DNA of 64,000 nt, from assembly GCF_000195315.1 (NCBI RefSeq), contig NC_015389.1:1178001-1242000 (forward strand). Reading direction: 5' to 3'. Position numbers and translations under genes: made by a program. Of the stretch, positions 28,930 through 38,481 are shown one piece after another. The DNA comes from Coriobacterium glomerans PW2 (GTDB lineage: Bacteria; Actinomycetota; Coriobacteriia; Coriobacteriales; Coriobacteriaceae). The notes under the pieces are model-generated. The model ran no database searches. It was not told where the DNA came from and saw only the letters and a program-made list of their open reading frames with translations. Positions within the stretch are counted from its first letter, which is position 1. Each line of letters begins with the position of its first letter.

Positions 28930-30411
28930 TTATCTCCCGCCGCGCAGACGCTGCTCCATCTGGCGCAGCATATCCATATCTGCGGACCCCTTCCCTTGTG
29001 AGTCATCTCCGAAGGCAAGGGGACTCTGGCCGCCGAGAGCGCCCATTCCCGGGATCTGGGGCATGCGCATCTTCTTTCCGCGCTTGCCCTTCTTTCCGCG
29101 CTTGCCGCCGCCCATCTGGTTGGTCATGGAGCGCATCTTGCCCATCATCTTGTTCATCTCGCCCCATTGCTTCATGAGGCTGTTCACATCAGAGGGCTGG
29201 ACACCTGAGCCCCGAGCGATTCTGGCTCGACGTTGCCCGTTCACGATCTTGGGATTGAGACGCTCCTGAGCCGTCATGGACATGATCATGGCCTCGTTTC
29301 GATCGAACACGCGCTCGTCGAGATTGCCCCCCATCTGGTTCAGCGCCCGCTGGCCGCCGGGAAGCATCCCCAAGATGGACTTCATACCACCCATCTTCTT
29401 GAGCGAGCGCATCTGGTCGAGCATGTCGTTCATCGTGAAGCCCTCGCGCAGCATGCGCTCGGCGGCCTCCACCTGCTCGACGTCGGCCATCTCCTGAGCC
29501 TTCTCGATGATGCCGACGACGTCGCCCATGCCCAGGATGCGCTTTGCCATGCGATCGGGATAGAACACCTCGAGCGAGTCGGGCTTCTCTCCCATGGAAA
29601 CGAACTTGATGGGCTTGCCGGTCACAGCGCGAATCGAAAGCGCGCCGCCACCGCGGGCGTCGCCGTCGAGTTTCGAGATGATGACCCCGTCGAAATCGGT
29701 GCGCTCAGCAAAGGTCGAGACCACGTTCACGATATCTTGACCGGTCATCGCATCGACGACCATGAGAATCTGATCGGGCTTGACGGCGCGCTTGATGTCG
29801 ACGGCTTCCTGCATCATCTGCTCGTCGATCTGCAGCCTGCCCGCGGTGTCCACGATGACGACATCGCGCATCGTGTCGACGGCTTCTCGAATGGATCCGC
29901 GAGCGATCTCTATCGGATCGGCTCCGTCGCCGCGAAAGACGGGAACCTCGATCTCGCTGCCGAGCGCGGAGAGCTGGTCGGCGGCTGCGGGGCGATAGAC
30001 ATCGGCTGCCGCCAGAATCGGCGAGCGGCCCTGCTTCTTCAGCAGATAGGCGAGCTTCACCGCTGCGGTCGTCTTGCCCGATCCCTGTAGACCCACGAGC
30101 ATGATGACATTGGGTATGCGGTTTCCGAGCACGAGCTTGCTCTCAGTCGAGCCGAGCAGCTCGGTCAGCTCATCAAGCACTATCTTGACCACGTTTTGAG
30201 CCGGCGTCAGCGAATCCATCACTTCAGAGGTCGAGCAGCGCTCCTTGGTCTTCGCGACGAAATCGCGCACGACCTTGAAATTCACATCGGCCTCGAGCAG
30301 CGCCATGCGGATGTCGCGCATGGCGCTGACGATATCCGCCTCTGTGAGCCTGCCTTTGCCGCGCAGGCGATCGAACGTGTCATTCAGACGTTCAGAGAGA
30401 CTGTTGAACAT
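28930..30411 (-). CDS. ffh: Signal recognition particle protein Ffh
   Basis: 493 residues. GTPase that binds signal peptides with the SRP RNA and brings ribosomes to FtsY. N domain, then G domain with GLQGSGKTT (residues 107-115), DTAGRLQID and TKLDG-like motif, and a Met-rich M domain (GFTMNDMLDQM, many Met in the last 130 residues). It starts 3 bp after the ftsY stop. No SRP RNA gene was found nearby. Confidence 0.96.
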   Translation of the reverse strand: MFNSLSERLNDTFDRLRGKGRLTEADIVSAMRDIRMALLEADVNFKVVRDFVAKTKERCSTSEVMDSLTPAQNVVKIVLDELTELLGSTESKLVLGNRIPNVIMLVGLQGSGKTTAAVKLAYLLKKQGRSPILAAADVYRPAAADQLSALGSEIEVPVFRGDGADPIEIARGSIREAVDTMRDVVIVDTAGRLQIDEQMMQEAVDIKRAVKPDQILMVVDAMTGQDIVNVVSTFAERTDFDGVIISKLDGDARGGGALSIRAVTGKPIKFVSMGEKPDSLEVFYPDRMAKRILGMGDVVGIIEKAQEMADVEQVEAAERMLREGFTMNDMLDQMRSLKKMGGMKSILGMLPGGQRALNQMGGNLDERVFDRNEAMIMSMTAQERLNPKIVNGQRRARIARGSGVQPSDVNSLMKQWGEMNKMMGKMRSMTNQMGGGKRGKKGKRGKKMRMPQIPGMGALGGQSPLAFGDDSQGKGSADMDMLRQMEQRLRGGR

Positions 30412-30414
30412 CGG

Positions 30415-31335
30415 TTACTCCTCACCGGTTCCGACGAGCGCGCGAGAGAAGTCGCCCGCATCGAATGTCTGCAGATCATCCACCTGCTCGCCGACGCCGA
30501 CAGCCAGAATGGGAAGTTCCAGCTTCGACGCCACGGCCAAGGCGATGCCGCCCTTGGCGGTTCCATCGAGTTTGGTCATGATGACACCGTCCAGACCGAG
30601 CGAATCGTTGAAGCGACTCGCCTGGGCCAGTCCGTTCTGGCCGGTGGTCGCATCGATGACGAGCACGACATGAACGGCCATGGGGCCCGCCCGCATGCGC
30701 TCGGCCCGCTTTCTCGTCACATTCACGACCTTGGCGAGCTCGCGCATGAGATCGGCGGAGGTGTGCAGTCTGCCCGCGGTATCTATGAGCACGAGATCGG
30801 CGGCGATCCGATCCGCTTCATCGAGCACGTCGTAGCACACGCTCGCCGGATCCGCCCCGCGTGTCCGCTTGACGACGGGGACGCCCGCGCGCTCCCCCCA
30901 GATGTCGAGCTGCTCGATAGCCGCTGCTCTGAACGTGTCGGCCGATCCTATGACCGTCCGCTTTCCCGCAGCGACGGCCTTGCTCGCGATCTTGCCCACG
31001 GTCGTCGTCTTGCCGGCGCCGTTGATGCCCACGAACAGCACGCACGAGGGAGTCTGGGAGATGGGATCGCACGAAGACGGCACGAAATAGTCCTCGAGTC
31101 TGGCGGCGAGCGCGCAGCGCAGCTGCCGGGAGGTCTTCAGATTCTTGCGTGCGGCGATCTCGCGCAGCTCATCGGTCAGCTTCATGGCGATCTCAGCGCC
31201 CATGTCATCCATGACGAGCGTGTCCTCGAGATCCTCCCAGAACTCCTCGCTGACCTCGCCGCCGAAGTAGAAGACCTCATTGAGCGTCTCACGGCTCCGC
31301 TCGAGCCCACGTGAGAGCGCGTCGAATAGACCCAT
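30415..31335 (-). CDS. ftsY: Signal recognition particle receptor FtsY
   Basis: 306 residues, a short form lacking the acidic A domain. The NG domain contains GINGAGKTTT (about residue 103), DTFRAAA, DTAGRLHT and TKLDGTAKGG. Its start codon overlaps the smc stop by one base. Downstream ffh follows at once, so receptor and particle protein are co-expressed. Confidence 0.96.
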   Translation of the reverse strand: MGLFDALSRGLERSRETLNEVFYFGGEVSEEFWEDLEDTLVMDDMGAEIAMKLTDELREIAARKNLKTSRQLRCALAARLEDYFVPSSCDPISQTPSCVLFVGINGAGKTTTVGKIASKAVAAGKRTVIGSADTFRAAAIEQLDIWGERAGVPVVKRTRGADPASVCYDVLDEADRIAADLVLIDTAGRLHTSADLMRELAKVVNVTRKRAERMRAGPMAVHVVLVIDATTGQNGLAQASRFNDSLGLDGVIMTKLDGTAKGGIALAVASKLELPILAVGVGEQVDDLQTFDAGDFSRALVGTGEE

Positions 31336-34300
31336 TATACCTTCACGACCTTTCCTGTCACTCGGTCGAGCTTCTGATTGACCACGCGACTGACGCCGTC
31401 CGCCTGCATCGAGACGCCGTAGAGCACGTCAGCATCCTCCATGGTGCGTCGCTGGTGCGAGACGACAAGCAATTGAGTCGATTTGCGCAGCACGTCGATA
31501 GCACCGAGCAGTTTGGAGAGGTTCGAGTCGTCCAAAGCGGCCTCGACCTCGTCGAGCACATAGAACGGGACGGTGCGCGTGCGATAGACGGCGAACAGAA
31601 GAGCAAGCGCCGTCAGGCTCTTCTCGCCTCCGCTCATGAGCATCATCTTGGAGATGCGCTTGCCCCTCGGCTGAGCTATCACCTCGATACCCGTCTCGGC
31701 CGGATGATCCGGATCGGTCATCTCGAGATACGCCTGCCCGCCGGGAAAGAGCATGGAGAAGACGCGCTTGAAGTTTGCATCGACTTGCTCGAACGTGGTC
31801 AGAAACTGTCGACGCATCTTGCGATCGATCGCCGATATGATCTTTGCGAGCGCGCGGCGCGCCGACTCGAGATCCGCAAGCTGCGCGGCGATGTAGTCAG
31901 CTCGGCTCCTCAGGCGCTCGTATTCCTCCATGGCGACCTGGTTGACGGGCCCCAAGCCGTTGATCTTGCGCACGAGCTCATTGAGTTCTCGCTTCTGCGC
32001 GGGGGGGTCCTGAGGTGCCGGCAGCGCAAGGGCCTCCTCGAGCACGGTCGTTCCATCCGCGGTGATCGCCTGTATGGCGTGCTCCACCTGAATCTCGAGC
32101 CGACCGCGTTCGACTTGAATCTCACTTTGCGTCTCGCTCGCCCGATTCAGATCAGCCTTTGCAGAGGCGAGCTGCGCCTTGGCGTCCTCGATCGTCTTTT
32201 TGAGTGTGGCGGAATCCGCTTCCTCGAGCGTCGCCTGATCGCGCAGACGCGCAGCCCAGCTCATCGCGCAGGCTGCAAGCAAATCATAGCGCTCATGCAG
32301 GGGATCAATACGGAGCCGCAAGACCTCCAGCGCGCCTGAAGCCTGCGTCGTGGCGTCGATGCGTCGATCGATCCCCTCCAAGCGACGCTTGAGCTCGGGC
32401 AGTCGCATCTCCAATCCTCGTTTGCGCTCCTGTGCCTGAGCCTGCCTGACCTTGGCATCCTGCAATTTCGCGGCAGCCTCCGCGTCTTCGGTCCGCACGC
32501 GATCGAACTCTTCGGCCGCCTCTGCCAGGCGCTGCTCGAGTTCGCCGACGGAGGCTCTCGCCTCATCGCGAACGCGCTCGATCTCATCGACCCTGGGCTG
32601 CGCGGAGCGCATCTGCTCGGCGGCGGTCTCGCGTTGACGTCTCAGCGCGGCCTCGTCAGCGAGCAGCGCGGAGAGAGACTGCTCGAGTCGACCGACCTCG
32701 GCGATCAGAGAGCGACGCTCCCCCTCGATGCCAGCCAGCTCGCCTGAAGTCGCGCTCTCACGAGCGCGCGCCTCCTGGAGCTCGCGCTCCGCATCGCTCA
32801 CCTGTGCTGCAGCATGTTCGAAGCCGGCGGCGAGATCGGGTTCGACACGGCCCAGCTCGCGGATGCGGCGACGCCGCTCGAGCGTGCCGCTCGTGCCGCC
32901 CGACCCGGCGACCCCGACGCCGACGACCCCTCCGTCGCGCACGCGGGCGCCGTCGGCGCTCACGTAGACGACCCCGGGAGCAGCTGGTGCGTCGAGCGCA
33001 TCCGCCAGCGTGGGAACCACATGCACGTGCCCCAGAAGCGCAGCGATCACCGGTCCGTAGCCTTCACGCACCTGCAGCCGCTCCACGAGTCGATAGCCGT
33101 GAGCGCCGTGATCCGCGTCGGGGGCGCGGACATCGCGCGCGACCAGAACCGCCGAACCCGAGACGCCGGTCTGCTCGAGCGCGAAGGAGCCCGCATCCGC
33201 AAGCGCCGCTGAGTCCTTGAGCACGATCGCGTCGATATCATCTGCGAGCAGACTCTCGACGAGATCCTCGAGTTCGGGTGGGGCCTCGATGATGTCAGCA
33301 AGACGCGACACCACCGACCCTTTGCGCTCGCGGGCGACCTTTGCCGCCAGAGGGGATGCGTCGCCGAGGCGATCATCGAGCTTCTCGAGGCTCGAGAGCT
33401 CGGAGCGCACCTCACCCAGCCTGTCGCGCGCTTCACGCTCCTGTGCTCGCAGCTCGCTCAGAACGCTCTGCGCGAGCTCGATCGAGCGCGTCGCCTGGTC
33501 TCGGCGGGTTCGCACCGCGACAAGGTTTTCATCGAGCTCGGCGGCTCGGGCGCGACTGGCTGCCAGCGCCGCGCGGGTCGACTCGATCGCCTCGCCCATC
33601 TGCTCGAGGCGGGACGCGTACAGCGCGTCCTTGACGTCGGCGTTCGAGAGCGCCTCCGATACGCGCGCGAGCTCGAGTGAGGCGGCGTCCGCCTCGGCTT
33701 GGGAGTCGCGCTGATCGCGACGAAGCCTCGAGATGCGCTCATCCAGCTCGGCTCGGCGCGCGCGCAGATCGGTTGCCGCGGGCTCGAGCTCGGCCGCATC
33801 GCCCTCAGCGAGGCTGAGCGCCGCGCGCGCCTCGTCAAGCGAGCCCGTCGCCGATTCGAGTTCCTGCGTGATGCGGCGGCGCTGATGCTCCGAGCCGGAG
33901 AGGACGCCGCGCATCTCGGAAAGGCGCGAGACCATGTTACGGCCCTTTTCCTCGAGCAGCCGCATATCGGAGCCGATACGACCCACGACATCTTGCATGC
34001 GGCGCCGCTGCTCGCCGAGATCTCCGACGAACAGGCCCTTCTCCTCGAGTGTGACCTGCATCTTCTCGAGATCTCTCTCGCGCTCCGACAGGCGGTATCG
34101 AGCGAGCTCGAGCTCCGCTGCGCTCTCCTTGCTCCGCGTCTCGAGCTCGCTCCAAGATGACTGCAGCCGCCGCAGCTCGTCCACGGCGAGTATCTGCGTG
34201 AGCTCTCGGGCGCGCGCAGTCAGCTCCTCGTAGGTGCGCGCGAGATCGACCTGTCGCTCAAGCGGTTTGAGCTGACGAGCGATCTCGCGTCTGATATCGT

Positions 34301-34874
34301 GCGCCCGCTTCAGGTGCTCGTCCATCGATGCGATCTTTCGCTGCGACCGCTCGCGACGGCGCTTGTGCTTGGCTATGCCTGCGGCCTCCTCGATGAGAGC
34401 TCGACGCTCCTCCGGCCGACTCTGCAGGATCGCATCGAGCTTGCCCTGCGAGATGATGGAGTGGGTGTCCTTGCCGAGGCCGGAATCGTGCAGCACGTCT
34501 TGGATATCCATGAGACGGCACGGGCTCGAGTTTATGAGATACTCGCTCTCGCCCGAGCGATACATGCGCCTCGTTATGGCGACTTCCTCGAACTCGACGG
34601 GCAGCACGTGATCCGCGTTGTCGAGAACGAGCGTCACCTCGGCGACGCCGACCTGCTGACGCGCCGAGGAGCCGGAGAAGATGACATCCTCCATGGCCTG
34701 GCCGCGCAGCTGGCGGGCGCTCTGCTCTCCGAGCACCCAAAGTATGGCATCCGAGATGTTCGACTTACCCGATCCATTCGGCCCGACGATGACAGCCAGA
34801 CCCGGTTCGAACACCATGTGAGCGCGATCGGCGAACGACTTGAATCCCTTGAGGGTGAGAGACTTGAGATACAC
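31335..34874 (-). CDS. smc: Chromosome segregation protein SMC
   Basis: 1179 residues, full length. Order: N-terminal ATPase half with GPNGSGKSN (31-39), a long coiled coil, the hinge domain in the middle (about residues 510-660), second coiled coil, and the C-terminal half with signature LMSGGEKSLTA and Walker B YVLDEVEAALDD. GTG start after AGGAG. ScpA and ScpB are not in this window. The order rnc-smc-ftsY-ffh is conserved in many Gram-positive bacteria. Confidence 0.96.
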   Translation of the reverse strand: MYLKSLTLKGFKSFADRAHMVFEPGLAVIVGPNGSGKSNISDAILWVLGEQSARQLRGQAMEDVIFSGSSARQQVGVAEVTLVLDNADHVLPVEFEEVAITRRMYRSGESEYLINSSPCRLMDIQDVLHDSGLGKDTHSIISQGKLDAILQSRPEERRALIEEAAGIAKHKRRRERSQRKIASMDEHLKRAHDIRREIARQLKPLERQVDLARTYEELTARARELTQILAVDELRRLQSSWSELETRSKESAAELELARYRLSERERDLEKMQVTLEEKGLFVGDLGEQRRRMQDVVGRIGSDMRLLEEKGRNMVSRLSEMRGVLSGSEHQRRRITQELESATGSLDEARAALSLAEGDAAELEPAATDLRARRAELDERISRLRRDQRDSQAEADAASLELARVSEALSNADVKDALYASRLEQMGEAIESTRAALAASRARAAELDENLVAVRTRRDQATRSIELAQSVLSELRAQEREARDRLGEVRSELSSLEKLDDRLGDASPLAAKVARERKGSVVSRLADIIEAPPELEDLVESLLADDIDAIVLKDSAALADAGSFALEQTGVSGSAVLVARDVRAPDADHGAHGYRLVERLQVREGYGPVIAALLGHVHVVPTLADALDAPAAPGVVYVSADGARVRDGGVVGVGVAGSGGTSGTLERRRRIRELGRVEPDLAAGFEHAAAQVSDAERELQEARARESATSGELAGIEGERRSLIAEVGRLEQSLSALLADEAALRRQRETAAEQMRSAQPRVDEIERVRDEARASVGELEQRLAEAAEEFDRVRTEDAEAAAKLQDAKVRQAQAQERKRGLEMRLPELKRRLEGIDRRIDATTQASGALEVLRLRIDPLHERYDLLAACAMSWAARLRDQATLEEADSATLKKTIEDAKAQLASAKADLNRASETQSEIQVERGRLEIQVEHAIQAITADGTTVLEEALALPAPQDPPAQKRELNELVRKINGLGPVNQVAMEEYERLRSRADYIAAQLADLESARRALAKIISAIDRKMRRQFLTTFEQVDANFKRVFSMLFPGGQAYLEMTDPDHPAETGIEVIAQPRGKRISKMMLMSGGEKSLTALALLFAVYRTRTVPFYVLDEVEAALDDSNLSKLLGAIDVLRKSTQLLVVSHQRRTMEDADVLYGVSMQADGVSRVVNQKLDRVTGKVVKV

Positions 34875-34883
34875 GATGCGCTC

Positions 34884-35609
34884 CTACCCGAGCTTTTCGT
34901 TCGAGCTGACGCCTTGATGGGAGCAGCCCATGCGCTCGAGGGCATCGCGAGCCGCGGAGGCCTCAGCCTCCTTCTTCGACGAACCCGTCCCGCGGCCGCA
35001 GCGAACGCCGTCGACGAGCACGACGGCGGTGAAGGTCGGCTCATGCGCCGGTCCGCTCATGCCAACGAGCTTGTAGCAGGGTGGCTCCCCATGGTCCTCT
35101 TGAACGCGCTCCTGAAGAATGGATTTGGGGTTCGAGACGCTCTCTGGACGGTCATCGGCGAGGTGGGGCTCGAGGGTGCGCAGAATGAACGCCTCGGCGA
35201 CATCCCAGCCGCCGTCGAGATACATCGCCGCGACCAATGACTCGTAGACGTTCTCGAGTGCTGAGTGCATACCGCGCGCACCCGTGCCGGTCTCGGAGGC
35301 ACCGAAGATGATGCATCGGTCGATGCCGAGTTCGAGCCCGACGTCAGAGAGCATCGCACCCGAGACGAGCGATACCTTGAGACGGGTGAGTCTGCCCTCA
35401 TCGATGGAAGGATAGCTATTGAACAGGGCTACGGCCACTATCGCTCCGAGAATCGAATCTCCCAGAAACTCGAGTCGCTCATATGACGCGCAGACGGGCT
35501 GTCCCTCGACCGCAGAGGGATGAGTCAGGGCGCAGCGCAGCAGCTGCCTGTCAGCGAACCTGTGGTGGCATATCTGCTCGGCAGCGCGCAGTTTCTCAGA
35601 GACTTGCAA
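34884..35609 (-). CDS. rnc: Ribonuclease III
   Basis: 241 residues. Cleaves double-stranded RNA, including rRNA precursors. The catalytic motif ERLEFLGDSILG, the second acidic motif ENVYESLVAA, and a C-terminal double-stranded-RNA-binding domain (GTGSSKKEAEASAARDAL) are complete. A TTG start at 35609 is read, with AGGAGG about ten bases upstream near the acpP stop. Confidence 0.94.
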   Translation of the reverse strand: MQVSEKLRAAEQICHHRFADRQLLRCALTHPSAVEGQPVCASYERLEFLGDSILGAIVAVALFNSYPSIDEGRLTRLKVSLVSGAMLSDVGLELGIDRCIIFGASETGTGARGMHSALENVYESLVAAMYLDGGWDVAEAFILRTLEPHLADDRPESVSNPKSILQERVQEDHGEPPCYKLVGMSGPAHEPTFTAVVLVDGVRCGRGTGSSKKEAEASAARDALERMGCSHQGVSSNEKLG

Positions 35610-35614
35610 TGGGT

Positions 35615-35857
35615 CTAATCCTCCTGTGCTGCTTCGATAGCATCCACGACGTCGGAAACCGAGCCGATTGACTCGAGCTTGTCATCGGCGATCTCGATAT
35701 CGAACTCATCCTCGATCGCCGTCACGAGTTGGAGACGATCGAGAGAATCGGCATCGAGATCCTCGAACGTCGTCTCTTCGGTGATCTCATCGGATCCGAT
35801 GCCGAGCACATCGCTCGTGATCTCGGCAAGCTTCTCGAATATCTCGGTGCGGTCCAT
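35615..35857 (-). CDS. acpP: Acyl carrier protein
   Basis: 80 residues, very acidic. The phosphopantetheine attachment serine is Ser38 in the DADSLD motif. It carries growing acyl chains in fatty-acid synthesis. ATG behind GAGAGGAG. It follows plsX, whose product converts acyl-ACP to acyl-phosphate, and precedes rnc by 5 bp. Confidence 0.96.
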   Translation of the reverse strand: MDRTEIFEKLAEITSDVLGIGSDEITEETTFEDLDADSLDRLQLVTAIEDEFDIEIADDKLESIGSVSDVVDAIEAAQED

Positions 35858-35939
35858 TCGCGCTCCTCTCGCGTCGCCGGATAGCCGGCCTGAATAAGCT
35901 CCCATGATTCTACTCGCAATGCCTGCATTGGCAAAGCTG

Positions 35940-36977
35940 TCAGAGGCATTGTTCCCCGTCGGCTTGGCCTGAGTCGAGCGCCGTCGAAATGCTTTCGACC
36001 AAACCGGCGCGCACGGCCGACGCTGCGCTCAGCGTCCCGTTCATCACGGCTTCGCTCGAGGTCGCACCATGTCCGATGAGCACGACACCGCGCACACCGA
36101 GAAGCATGGCACCTCCTCTGGAGTCTCCGGACAACCGTTTTTTGAGATCATTGAGCGATCCCCTCATGACAAGACCGCAGATTCTGCCGCGCACCGAGCC
36201 CAGAAACGTCGACTTGAGCTCGTTCATGAGCAGCTTTGCCGATCCCTCCATCGCCTTGAGCGCGATATTGCCCGCGAATCCATCCGCCACGACGACATCA
36301 TAGTCGCCCGACACGACGCCATCGCCCTCGCAATTGCCGACGAACCCCTCGATCTGATCGCGCAGCAGCGGAAAGCACGCTTTCGTGAACAAAGAGCCCT
36401 TCGAGTCCTCGGTCCCATTTGAAAGGAGCGCCACGCGCGGTGCGCGCACATCGAGAACCGCGCGCGCATATGCCGCGCCCATCTGGGCGAAGCGAACCAT
36501 ATCCGACGGCTCGACATCCGGGTTGGCACCCATATCGCAAAAGACGGTGAGCCCACCGGCGCGGTTTGGCAGCGCCGAGGTGATACAAGGCCGCACAGGC
36601 CGCAGCGCGCCCGCGCGCTCGTGACGAAGCGGCGTGACAAAGGCGGTTGCCGCAGCCGTGACGGCACCGGTCGAACCGGCGGAGAACAGTCCCTGGGCGT
36701 CGCCGCGCCTGAGCGCGCGGCAGCCGAGCACGATGGAGCTTCGCCTCTTCTTCATGACCGCGGAGATCGGATCGTCATCCATCGCGATCGCCTGCTCGGC
36801 GACGAGCGCGCGCACGCGCTGGCGTTTGTCGGCGAGGGGCACCACGATGCGCTCGGGCCCCGCCGCGAGCACCTCCAAGTGCTCATCGGCGGCGAGCGCG
36901 GCATCGATGCCGCGCAGCACGGGCTCGGGACCCTCATCGCCACCCATGACATCGACGCAGATCACAACGCTGCTCAT
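35940..36977 (-). CDS. plsX: Phosphate acyltransferase PlsX
   Basis: 345 residues. Interconverts acyl-ACP and acyl-phosphate for phospholipid synthesis. Shows the N-terminal CVDVMGGDEGPEPVLRG motif, GLFSAGSTGAV, and the C-terminal GVVLIGHGAT motif. ATG at 36977 behind GGGGGAG. It sits between rpmF and acpP, the classic neighbourhood; the next acyltransferase PlsY is not in the window. Confidence 0.95.
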   Translation of the reverse strand: MSSVVICVDVMGGDEGPEPVLRGIDAALAADEHLEVLAAGPERIVVPLADKRQRVRALVAEQAIAMDDDPISAVMKKRRSSIVLGCRALRRGDAQGLFSAGSTGAVTAAATAFVTPLRHERAGALRPVRPCITSALPNRAGGLTVFCDMGANPDVEPSDMVRFAQMGAAYARAVLDVRAPRVALLSNGTEDSKGSLFTKACFPLLRDQIEGFVGNCEGDGVVSGDYDVVVADGFAGNIALKAMEGSAKLLMNELKSTFLGSVRGRICGLVMRGSLNDLKKRLSGDSRGGAMLLGVRGVVLIGHGATSSEAVMNGTLSAASAVRAGLVESISTALDSGQADGEQCL

Positions 36978-37055
36978 TGCATACTCCCCCAGACGAGATG
37001 TGGCCGACTCTTCGAGCCGGCCACATGCATCCTCGAGCTGTTCGCGCATCTGGCG

Positions 37056-37235
37056 CTACTCGACGACGATGACCTCACGATCTTTGTAGAAGCCGCAGTT
37101 CGGGCAGACATGATGGGGAAGCTTCACGGCCCCGCAGCGCGGGCAGACAGAGCGTGCGGGCGCCTCGATCCTCATGTTTGCGGAGCGACGGCTATGAGTG
37201 GCCCCACGGCCCTTTTTTTGCTTGGGTACTGGCAT
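37056..37235 (-). CDS. rpmF: 50S ribosomal protein L32
   Basis: 59 residues. N-terminus MPVPKQKKGRGATHSRR is typical, and the zinc-ribbon cysteines CPRCG and CPNCG are intact, indicating the zinc-binding (C+) form. ATG after AAGGAAGG. It lies behind its own probable promoter and before plsX. Confidence 0.96.
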   Translation of the reverse strand: MPVPKQKKGRGATHSRRSANMRIEAPARSVCPRCGAVKLPHHVCPNCGFYKDREVIVVE

Positions 37236-37286
37236 GTCAACCTTCCTTATGACCTGACCTTCAGGTGCGATTACGCGCAAGTAGCG

Positions 37287-37295
37287 ATGATAGCA
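37287..37295 (-). promoter_or_regulatory. Extended -10 promoter of rpmF-plsX
   Basis: The minus strand reads TGCTATCAT (37295-37287), an extended -10 element with five of six hexamer matches, about 52 bp before rpmF. No strong -35 is seen. The 132-bp gap between yceD and rpmF supports a promoter here. Confidence 0.45.
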
Positions 37296-37367
37296 CAACC
37301 AATCAGCTGACAGCGACGAATATTTCGCGTTTCAGCGCTTGCTCATAGATCGCGGCGGAGATGCCGC

Positions 37368-37919
37368 TCACTCGATCTCGAGATCCCGCAGCGCCGCGAA
37401 GGGACTCTCCTCGCCGGATCGCGCGACATCGAATGAGTCTGTCATGCAATCGCAGGCGGCATGATTGAGGTTGCACCCGCACACCGGGCAAAGACCCGCG
37501 CAATCAGGGCTGCACAGCAGCGCGAAAGGGGTGTCCGTGATCACGGCATCCGACAGCGGGGCGGCGAGGTCGACGACGCGATCGGATCCGAGCAGTTCGA
37601 ATCCATCCTCATAGCAGGTCGGATCATGCGGCTTCTCAAGAAGATAATACTCCTCGATGGCTCCGGCGATATCGATGCGCGCCACGTCGAGGCAGCGATC
37701 GCACACCCCCGCAGCACGGCCCCGGACCATACCCGTCAGCAGAATGCCATCGCCCGTATTCGTGAAAGCGACCTCGAATGAGAGCCCATCTTCGAGCTCG
37801 AGATGCCGCTCGCCCATATCGTAGCCAGAAGCCGCCGCATGACCGGAGAAGGTGAAGCTCTCGCCGGGACCTTCCGCTTTACCGGTGAGATCGATGAGAA
37901 CGGGATCGATGAGAGCCAT
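37368..37919 (-). CDS. YceD/DUF177 family protein
   Basis: 183 residues. YceD proteins are encoded next to rpmF in most bacteria and are linked to 23S rRNA/ribosome biogenesis and to plant homologues needed for 23S rRNA accumulation; the molecular role is not certain. The sequence has a CxxC (CDRC) around residue 75 and a C-terminal Cys-rich cluster (CSPDCAGLCPVCGCNL) that may bind zinc. The ATG is 1 bp after the stop of the upstream gene. Confidence 0.8.
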   Translation of the reverse strand: MALIDPVLIDLTGKAEGPGESFTFSGHAAASGYDMGERHLELEDGLSFEVAFTNTGDGILLTGMVRGRAAGVCDRCLDVARIDIAGAIEEYYLLEKPHDPTCYEDGFELLGSDRVVDLAAPLSDAVITDTPFALLCSPDCAGLCPVCGCNLNHAACDCMTDSFDVARSGEESPFAALRDLEIE

Positions 37920-37920
37920 C

Positions 37921-38421
37921 CTACCAGGAACCGCCCTGCTGGCCGCCCGCACCCTCATTGAGCTGCTGGCGACAGCGGGCGACAGTGCTGGTGAGGCTCT
38001 TCAGATTCTCCTCCAGATGCGTGAACACCTGCTCGGCGTAATCTTCCGCGGCATAGCGCGTCTCCCGCTCGTACTGCTTGGCGCGGTCGTGAATATCATC
38101 CGACTCCTGCTGCGCGATGCGCACGATCTCCTGCTCGCCGGCGATCGTGAGCGCCTGCTGCTGAGCATCCGCGATGATCGAATCGGCCTGCGCGGCTGCA
38201 GAGGCCATGAGCTCGTCTCGCTCCTTCAGAATGCGACGAGATTTCTGCCATTCATCGGGGTAGCTCATCCGGATTTCATCGAGGATGTTGAAGAATACAT
38301 CCGTCTCGATGATCTTGAACTGCGCGCTTTTCCCGAAAGGCGGTTTTGCCTCTTCGATAATCCCTTCAAGTTCATCGACTAAGCTCTCGATCCTCTCGCC
38401 AGGAAAGTTATCACCCGGCAT
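37921..38421 (-). CDS. Coiled-coil protein of unknown function (DivIVA-like/AtpF-like)
   Basis: 166 residues, hydrophilic, without membrane segment. After an acidic N-terminus (ESLVDELEGIIEEAK) and a conserved-looking segment FFNILDEIRMSYPDEW comes a long helical Ala/Gln/Glu-rich region (about residues 60-150) with heptad character, similar in composition to DivIVA or the ATP-synthase b subunit. It has neither the b-subunit membrane anchor nor a recognisable DivIVA N-terminal lipid-binding motif. It is tightly followed by yceD and preceded by coaD. A role in envelope or division scaffolding is only a guess. Confidence 0.75.
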   Translation of the reverse strand: MPGDNFPGERIESLVDELEGIIEEAKPPFGKSAQFKIIETDVFFNILDEIRMSYPDEWQKSRRILKERDELMASAAAQADSIIADAQQQALTIAGEQEIVRIAQQESDDIHDRAKQYERETRYAAEDYAEQVFTHLEENLKSLTSTVARCRQQLNEGAGGQQGGSW

Positions 38422-38481
38422 CCGGTCTCCTTTCATCGGGTTCATTTAGAGGTCCATAGTACCACATACCCAAGTGTGCTC

